Origin: Heligmosomoides polygyrus polygyrus | Lineage: Eukaryota > Nematoda > Chromadorea > Rhabditida > Heligmosomidae | Direction: 5' to 3' | Assembly: GCA_947396885.1 (NCBI GenBank) | Contig: OX377205.1 | Location: 66,436,969 to 66,500,968, forward strand | Length of the DNA stretch: 64,000 nucleotides | Shown: one piece after another, positions 57,501-64,000 of the stretch | How positions within the stretch are numbered: position 1 is the stretch's first letter | Layout: every line of letters starts with the position of its first letter | Translations under genes and position numbers: made by a program | Notes under the pieces: model-generated | What the model saw: the letters and a program-made list of their open reading frames with translations, nothing else | What the model was told of the DNA's origin: nothing | Databases searched by the model: none

Positions 57501-60063
57501 TTGATGTACTCCGACAGAGATGGGAAACTCCATCGACGTACCTGTTGGCGCTTGCACTCTACTCCTCGGACAAGAGTAGAGTAGCCGCACCCTCAATAAG
57601 CTCTTCGGGAACATTATGCTGTCTTAAAGTATACCATATTACTTCACGCGAAACGCGATCGAAGGCCTTCTTTAAGTCGACGAAGGCAAGAGGCACCGAC
57701 TTCTGTTTCTCGCGGTGCTTTTCTATAAGTAGACGAACGGCGTGTATGGCATCGATGGTACCACACCCAGGTACAAAGTCACACTGGTTGGTAGAAAGCT
57801 GGACGACGTCACGAATGCGTTCGTAAACAATTTGCTCAAAGATCTTCGTGCTATGCGAAAGCAAACGAATTGGACGGCAGCTTGTGCAGTCTGCTGGACT
57901 GCCCTTCTTCTTCCAAATCGAAATCGTCGTGCTTGTTTGCCAACTATCAGGTATTTTCTTCTCCACAACCACCTGGTTGAAGAACGTCGTCAGCCACTTA
58001 GCTGGGTACCAGGATTTGGACTTCCACAAATCGGCCGCCAGATCATCAGGGCTCGTTACCTTGCCTGGCTTCATCTTCCATAAAGCCGCTTCTGTCTCAT
58101 CAACAGTGATTTCCTGGCCGGGACCTACACAGGAGGAGCAGAGGAAATGGCTAGATGGGCAAACTCTACCGTCGAGGTTTCCTCGAAGTAGTTTCGCCAT
58201 CGATTCAATGCCATTTTGAGGTCCATTAGGAGACGGCCATTCTCATCGTTGATGTCAAAGAACTTCTCAACATCCTCGGGGTGGCGATGACGGTACTTGG
58301 CGAGTCGATAAAAAAATCGCCCCATCCCGCGACTCAAGCCTCTCGTTGACACCATCGTAATGAGTGGCTCTTGCAACGGCCACTACCCTCTTCGCCGATT
58401 TCTCCGCCTCCTGATACAAGCGCCATTTGTCGGCTGTCTTGTCACTGAGGATTGCATGGTATAACCTCTTCTTCTTACGTACTTTTCCCTTAACCTCCTT
58501 AGTCCATAGCCATGACTGCCTGTCGACCTTACGCCGTCCCGGTTTTGTAGTGCCAAGTTCGGAGCGTGCAGCATCTAACATGTCTTCGGTGGCACGCCGC
58601 TAGGTTTCTTCGACGGTCATGACCGTCGGCCACCGAATGCGAGATGTCACCGCTGCTTCATTCTTCTTCAATTGCTACCACTTAATTCCTGCTGGTCCGC
58701 AACACTCGATCTGCCTAGTGCTCAGAGAAGCGATCTTCATAGTGCAGATCAGCGGTCGATGTTCGACCGTCTCGTACGGCACGATCTTCGCAACAGTGAC
58801 TAGCCCTTGGTCTCGATTCCTCACAAGGACAAAGTCGATTTGCGTTTTAGTGTTTCCGCTATAAAACGAGATGAGGTGGGAGGCACGTTTTCGAAACTTC
58901 GTCTTCGATGGTGAGATTGTGAGACTCTGCATACTCAAGTATGCACTACCATCGACGTTACGTGACCCATATCCGAAAACACCATCACAGCGGTAACCGT
59001 CTTTTGTTGCCCTAACGTGACCATTAAGATCACCTGCAGCAATAATTACGTCCAGTGACGGAACTTCTGCTGTCTTCTCTTTAAGCAGGCTCCAAAACTC
59101 TTTCTTGTCTCTTTCGGAGCAACCAGCCTGCAGAGCACACGCAGAGAAGAGGTGATACATTCGCCGGTCAGCAGCGACAACGATCTTTATCAAGCGGTCG
59201 CTAAAACGCTCCACGCTTGTAATAGCGTCTCAGAAGCGTTCGAAGACGATTATACCAACATCGTTGGTGGTCCAGAGACTGCCGCACAGAACGGCCTTAG
59301 AGCCTCGGCCTATGTCCCTTGACTTGCTGCGGGACCACCTCGTCTCCTGCACCGCAGAGAAGTCACCCTTTCTTCGCTCCAGTGCATCTGTCAACTCAAA
59401 GGAGCGGCCCGACAACGTTCCCACATTCAGCGTTGCAGCCGGTCTTTCCTACGTTGCGGGACTTTTGGGCTAACACAGTTGCCACCGATGCCGCCCTCGC
59501 ATCAGGGACTCTCGCATACTTCTCATACTCGCCGGGCTTTGCTAGCGCGCGTCGGCTCCGGCGGACGTCGTAGCATTATCTCGCGATACATGAAGCACCA
59601 TCAACCATGTGATGTGACTTGGGATCTCCATGGGCCGGCCTGTCACAAGAGCCTGTCGCCTGCGCTCGAGTGTCCGTGTTCGGTCAGTTTCCAGTGGCAC
59701 CACGTGGAGGAACGAACATCGCCACCAATTCGACAACTGCTCTCAAAAGTGCCTTATTTTCGACCGCAAACAAACAAAATATTATTATCAAAAGATTACA
59801 TACACAAAACCTTTAACAGCGTTTTTTCTAACAAATTACTAAATTAAACAGTTATTCAGTAGCACTCTTTCTTGAACTAATCTAACGCAGTGGAAGCTGC
59901 ACCGAAAAGAAGGACCTATTAGAGAATACAAAAATCTTAAAAATTCAATGCGGATTGGAAATAAAGGTGGTCTACACAAGAGGTGGGATCGTATGATCGC
60001 AGATTCACTCTGGGAGGGGGGTCGTAAATTTTCGGCAAAAATCAAACCCCACGCTTGACCCTG
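54561..60063. mobile_element. Giant palindromic element, copy 2, with nested RTE
   Basis: Flanked by TATCGACCC at 54552-54560 and 60064-60072 (9-bp duplication), splitting the NYRPIS codons of the LINE. The ends match copy 1 (AAGGTTAAGCTTGAGATTCGGG left, GCTTGACCCTG right). The left arm runs to about 55735 and the right arm to 56650, with many central units deleted compared with copy 1. RTE copy D occupies 56651-59726. Without the RTE it is about 2.4 kb. Confidence 0.87.
56651..59726 (-). mobile_element. RTE copy D, nested in giant palindrome copy 2
   Basis: About 3.1 kb, minus strand, ending with the family 5' terminus gccacc at 59721-59726. Frames: endonuclease 59424-59230 and 59214-58675 (GDLNGHVRATKDGY, TQIDFVLVRN, HRPLICTM), linker 58581-58125, RT 58200-57559 (KIPDSWQTSTTISIWKKKGS, RPIRLLSHSTKIFEQ), 57614-57150 (HQGSALSPLLF) and tail 57125-56748 (GHVLRAS, KRPRGRPKQRW). 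The catalytic YADD reads YAVDV, so the second catalytic residue position is changed. No target duplication is visible, and about 310 bp of the host palindrome are missing at the insertion point. Confidence 0.9.
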
Positions 60064-61330
60064 TATCGACCCATCAGTCTTCTCTCGGTTGTGTACAAGA
60101 TCCTCACCAAGATATTGCTTAACTGCATGGAGCGTTGCTTGGATGAGTATCAGCCAGTGGAGCAAGCAGGGTTTCGCAAGGATTTCTCCTGCATGGTCCA
60201 TATCCAGACTGTCTCACAACTCATCGAAAGGAGCCGCGAATAGCACATCCCACTTGTCCTTGTCTTCGTAGATTATCGGAGACCGTTCGACTCTGTGGAA
60301 ATCAACGCCGTTTTAAACGCTATTGTGCATGCTGGTATACCATCGCCCTACATCCTACTTCTCGACGAATGCTTCTCATGTTTTTGACGAATACATCAAC
60401 TAGCATCCAGTTGTTAGATCGAAAGCTTAACATTCCTATCGGGAAAGGAGTACGGCAAGGAGACACGATTTCCCTATGCTATAAAGGCCATCTTGTGGAC
60501 GGTAAACAGATCAGACACCTTCGCTTCGCCGACGATATTGTTATCATCTCTACCAGCACGGCAGAAGTTGAGGAGATGTTGAACGAGCTCAATGTGGCAG
60601 GTGTGAAGATGGGATTGGACATGAATATGTTCAAAACGCAATTTATGTCAACCAGTGGTGTGACACGGGACCCGAAAGGTTAAATGGAGTCGCTCTACAA
60701 CAGATCGACTCCTACATTTATCTGGGAAGAGAGCTAAACATGGGTAACGACCTCGCTCCTGAAATCACCCCTAGGAGGCAGTAGCATGGGCAGCCTTCAG
60801 TTTGATTCGCGAATTCACCGATCAGGTCAAGGGCCTCACGGCCTCGATGCCTCGGTATTCAACGCCTCTGTACTGCCTACGCGAAAGAAACCTGGCCCGA
60901 CAACAAGATAATCGGCAGAGCAATGCAAACTACTCATCGCGCACTGGAGAGATGTCTTCTGAGGACAACCCTTCGTCAGCAATGGCAAGAAGGCCTACGA
61001 AGCTCGGACTAAGGGAGAAGTCGCAATTAGCAATCCGCTGCAGTACATGAAGAAGTCCAAATATCGCTGGGCCGGAGACCTGCTTCGACGAAAAGACGAT
61101 AAGTGGAGCCTCTGCGTCACAGAATGGCTTCCAAGAGACCATAAGAAACCACTGGGACGACCGCCAACGGGATGGCAACTCGCTCTTAAGATCTTTCGGA
61201 GAGCGGAACCTGCCTCACTGGATGCAAGCTGCCAGAGGTCGAGCGGTCTGGAAGAGTTGTGGTCCGGCTGAGAAGACTTCCCAGCCGACAAGAGGACCAT
61301 CAAGGTATCAAAGTAGGTAAGTAATGTGTA
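60064..61330 (+). mobile_element. LINE, 3' half (reverse transcriptase and tail)
   Basis: Continues the LINE from 54560: YRPISLLSVVYKILTKILLN, EQAGFRKDFSCMVHIQTVSQ, LVFVDYRRPFDSVEINAVLN, GVRQGDTIS, then HLRFADDIVIIS with FADD at 60525-60536. An in-frame stop (60241-60243) and an internal deletion of roughly 40 codons between QGDTIS and GHLVDG damage the RT. After it come THRALERCLL and YRWAGDLLRRKDDKWSLCVT, then RDHKKPLGRPPTGW, the usual C-terminal block of nematode LINEs. It ends near 61330 without a clear poly(A). Confidence 0.87.
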
Positions 61331-61530
61331 AATACTCACATTACGAGTATTCTAAGCCTTAAATAACCTCTCGTTCTGTATCTCCCAATAGCGCACCTTC
61401 TTCTCTCTCACGCTCTCTCTTATTTGCGGTCACCTGTTCTCACTGTAATGGTAAGACTTCGAATTATTTCAAAGGCTATACATAGTTGCTTTGCTGCAGT
61501 TCTTTATTTGTGCTGTCTGTTGAAGTATTA

Positions 61531-62785
61531 GGTTGGTGCATAAGTTCTCGGACATTTGATCCCTCCTGAATTGAAAGCACATTTTCCCGCCAAATTTCTC
61601 ACATGTATCATCGCGTAAATGATCGATCGATAGAGAAAAGAAAGGGCTACAAAACTGTTCCTAAAATTTACTTCTGCGTTGTTAACGTCAGCTATTATGG
61701 CTATGCAATTCATCCCGACTGAGACGCATATTCGGCACGTCATGTTATTCCTGCCTCAATCTGGCCTCAATGCCAACGAATCGTATCGCCGCCTGTAGGA
61801 TGTTTACAACGAGAGTGCTCCTGCTCGAAGTACTGTGTTCCAGTGGCTCTCGAAGTTTGCAGTTGGTGAATTCTCCGTTGAAGATAATGAACGAGAAGAG
61901 CGCCCGATGACGCTGGATTTGGATGGCCTCCGAAGTAGAGTGGAGCGGACCCATACCAAACCACTCGCGAACTATCAAGCACTTTTGGTGTTAGTCACTC
62001 AACAGTAGTTCGAGTATTGAAGTCGATTGACAAGGTGCAAAAATTGGGTCGCTGAGTACCTCACGACTTGACACAACATGACATGGATTGCAGAGCCGAT
62101 GTCGCTCTGTCTCTCCTTATCCTGAGACGTACCCACAGATGGCTGGACAACCTTGTCACCGGGGATGAGAAGTGGATACTCTACTCTAATTATCACCGGC
62201 GTGCACAGTGGGTTGACGCAAGTGGAGAGGCAGAGGACGTTCCGAAACCCGACCTTCACGAGAAAAAGGCGATGCAATGCATTTGGTGGAGCGTTCTTGG
62301 CGTAGAATACTGGGGGCCGCTGGACGAAGGGCAGAGGTTTACGTCAACCAACTGAGGAAGTTGAGGACCCACCTTCGAACCACACGAGGAGAGCAAGTGA
62401 AGGTGTATTTTCAACACGACAACGCTAGACCGCATATTGCTAGAGCGACGGCGGCTGAGTTGGCGGACTACGGATGGACCGTTCTTCCACATCCACCTTA
62501 CTCACCAGATCTCGCTCCGTCTGATTATCATTTGTTTTCAAGTCTTTAACGCTATTTGGACGGCCAACAATTTAGGAACCGAGAGGATGTCAAGGAGGCA
62601 CTGCTCACATTTTTCGAATCACAACCGGCCACGTTTTGGAGAAAAGGCATCCATGACTTACCAGCACGTTGGAGAAAGACAATTGATGTAAAGGGTGGTT
62701 ACTTCAAATGATTTGATATTGTTGTTCGTATGTTGTGATAATAAATATTTCATGCCCCAAATGTCCGAGGACTTATGCACCAACC
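61531..62785 (+). mobile_element. mariner element with intact inverted repeats
   Basis: 1255 bp, with 27-bp terminal inverted repeats at 61531-61557 and 62759-62785 (one mismatch) and a TA duplication on each side (61529-61530, 62786-62787). The outer bases GGTTGGTGCATAAGT resemble the Hsmar1/hookworm bandit type. It carries one transposase pseudogene. With intact ends, it could still be moved if a related transposase were supplied. Confidence 0.95.
61697..62711 (+). pseudogene. mariner transposase (DD34D), disrupted
   Basis: Starts at an ATG (61697) and ends with KGGYFK and TGA at 62709-62711. The first catalytic Asp is in VTGDEKW (62164), the second in FQHDNARPH (62418), the third in SPDLAPSDYHLF (62523). 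The last two are separated by 34 residues, as in mariner. Damage: TAG at 61796 (codon 34), frameshifts around 61930-62050, a shift between the first and second Asp near 62340, and another before the C-terminus. The N-terminal HTH part reads STVFQWLSKFAVGEFSVED, a match to the R.WF..F..G.f..ED region. Confidence 0.93.
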
Positions 62786-62789
62786 TAAT

Positions 62790-63185
62790 ATTTAAGTTAT
62801 TACGCTGCATGCCTCTTGTAGTGATATTTTTCCTCAGATAAAATAGCAAAAAGGTTGTTGTCGCAATAGATGAAGTGTGAGAACTTAATTTGCATACTTC
62901 TTCTTTTGGAATTATGGACAAAGTGTAAAGTGAACCATCGGAATCAAGATGAACACGACCAGCCCCTCGCGGAATGACCGAGGAATAGTGATGAATTAAA
63001 CGCGCAATAATCGGAGTATCATTATTTATGCAAGTGAGAGAAGGCCTGTTACCTTCAATCTTTATCTTTGTAAGAGGATTAGAGGTCTAAGTCATCAAGA
63101 AGGAGGTGGACCGCGCATCTAATGCGTTTCGCGAGACCTATCTGGGAGGTAACCGTTAACGGTTGGATTCCGTGGGATGTTAAAA
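62790..63185. other. No recognisable gene
   Basis: AT-rich sequence after the mariner; only a short minus frame (62658-62921) with no match. Confidence 0.4.
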
Positions 63186-63189
63186 TAAC

Positions 63190-63451
63190 AGCGCGAGGTT
63201 TGGCGATACTTCCTCGTGAAAGTGTTGGCATAGCCCCCCCCCCCCCCAAGGAAATTGGGAAAAACTTTCCCTTGACATCGGAAGTCGTGCTAGTTAGCCA
63301 GGGGCCGAATACGGTATACTGAGCGCGAGGTTTGGCGATACTTCCTCGTGAAAGTGTTGGCATAGCCCCCCCCCCCCAAGGAAATTGGGAAAAACTTTCC
63401 CTTGACATCGGAAGTCGTGCTAGTTAGCCAGGGGCCGAATACGGTATACTG
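63190..63451 (+). repeat. Recent tandem duplication, about 132 bp x 2
   Basis: 63190-63321 is repeated as 63322-63451. The only visible difference is the poly-C run (14 against 12). Such identity implies a young event. The 109-codon minus frame here simply reads the repeat twice. Confidence 0.95.
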
Positions 63452-63538
63452 ATGTAGATAACAGCAAGTGGGGGTGTGGGTTCAGGCGCACTGATTTTGC
63501 ACAATATTTAGTGTCGAAGCTATTTCATTATGTATTAT

Positions 63539-63813
63539 GGTAGCGCTGTCGGAGAAGGTGCCGGCTGTCGCGTGCATCGCTTTCCAGGATCCTGGCTCGG
63601 ATATCTAGCCAAGGACGAACCGGCCTTCCGTCCCTTCGGGATCTGCTGCGAGATTGGAACAGATAAAACACAGACTCTTCCATCGGCTGACCAAGTTGTA
63701 TAGGCAAAATGCGCATTCAAGTTGTTCACTTTACTGTCTCCCGTAGAAGTAAGGTGCGTGGAGCATCCAAAAAGGATTAACTAACGCCGAGCTTTACCCT
63801 TTACCCTTTATCC
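63539..63813 (+). mobile_element. SINE-B, older copy
   Basis: GTAGCGCTGTCGGAG head (worn A box), GCCAAGGACGAACC body, GCGCATTCAAG and GTAGAAGTAAGGTGCGTGG, ending in (CCCTTTA)n at 63795-63813. About 75-80 percent like 12934-13227 by eye. No target duplication recognised. Confidence 0.72.
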
Positions 63814-64000
63814 AAGATAAAACATTAAAAGGCCATATAATGCTGGAAATTAGAGCAATCCCTTATGATGCGGAAGCACTCTCCTCTCACTACAATGTTC
63901 ATATGAGAGGGCTGGATGTGCTCGCAGCTCAACACTGCATCCATGCTGCCATCCAACAGTCACTGTTATCGTTAACAGCTAAGCGCTCGTTCAGGAGGTG

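Noticed and set aside
63079..63408. A 109-codon minus frame with an internal repeat
   Set aside because: It exists only because of the 132-bp tandem duplication.

Overview
The window looks like gene-poor nuclear DNA of a parasitic strongylid (hookworm-like) nematode. This is inferred from its content: RTE-type LINE copies with an AP-endonuclease and reverse transcriptase (a kind abundant in hookworm assemblies), a mariner whose inverted repeats resemble the Hsmar1/hookworm bandit type, very short introns, and a TTTTTCAG site just before a start codon that fits spliced-leader trans-splicing. There are no operons, rRNA, CRISPR arrays or bacterial-style genes. Nearly every long reading frame belongs to a decayed transposon.

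Layout. 1-2256: RTE copy (minus), then a 99-nt-arm palindrome carrying hammerhead-like motifs (2287-2498). 3161-5521: the best host gene, a small RabBD/FYVE_2-type Rab effector on the minus strand in four phase-compatible exons, its long first intron hit by a SINE that itself contains a LINE 3' fragment. 5.6-18.5 kb: SINEs, RTE and LINE relics, and several weak candidate host exons. 18.5-22 kb: an RTE 5'-end fragment, a mariner relic and a tRNA-like SINE with a 13-bp target duplication. 23.5-34.8 kb: two large fold-back elements with TACAATACCGC-type ends (23500-26589 and 30482-34757) on either side of a nearly complete RTE with a 12-bp target duplication (26605-29707). 35730-39928: a 4.2-kb, almost fully palindromic element. 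41.8-42.9 kb: CR1-like LINE relic. 43.0-43.3 kb: palindromic satellite. 45-46 kb: two competing host-gene candidates on opposite strands. 48.1-51.2 kb: rotted Helitron interrupted by a dimeric SINE. 51.3-52.1 kb: mariner relic. 52.8-61.3 kb: a LINE split by a second copy of the giant palindrome (9-bp target duplication), which itself contains an RTE. 61531-62785: mariner with good inverted repeats and a broken DD34D transposase.

How it fits together. This is a transposon graveyard in which target duplications and interruptions give the order of insertion: LINE first, palindrome into the LINE, RTE into the palindrome. The only recognisable host function is Rab-dependent membrane traffic (RabBD plus FYVE_2). 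The long inverted repeats would give extended double-stranded RNA if transcribed, but nothing in the sequence shows that they are. Boundaries of old elements are approximate, and all spliced models are ab initio from splice signals and phase.
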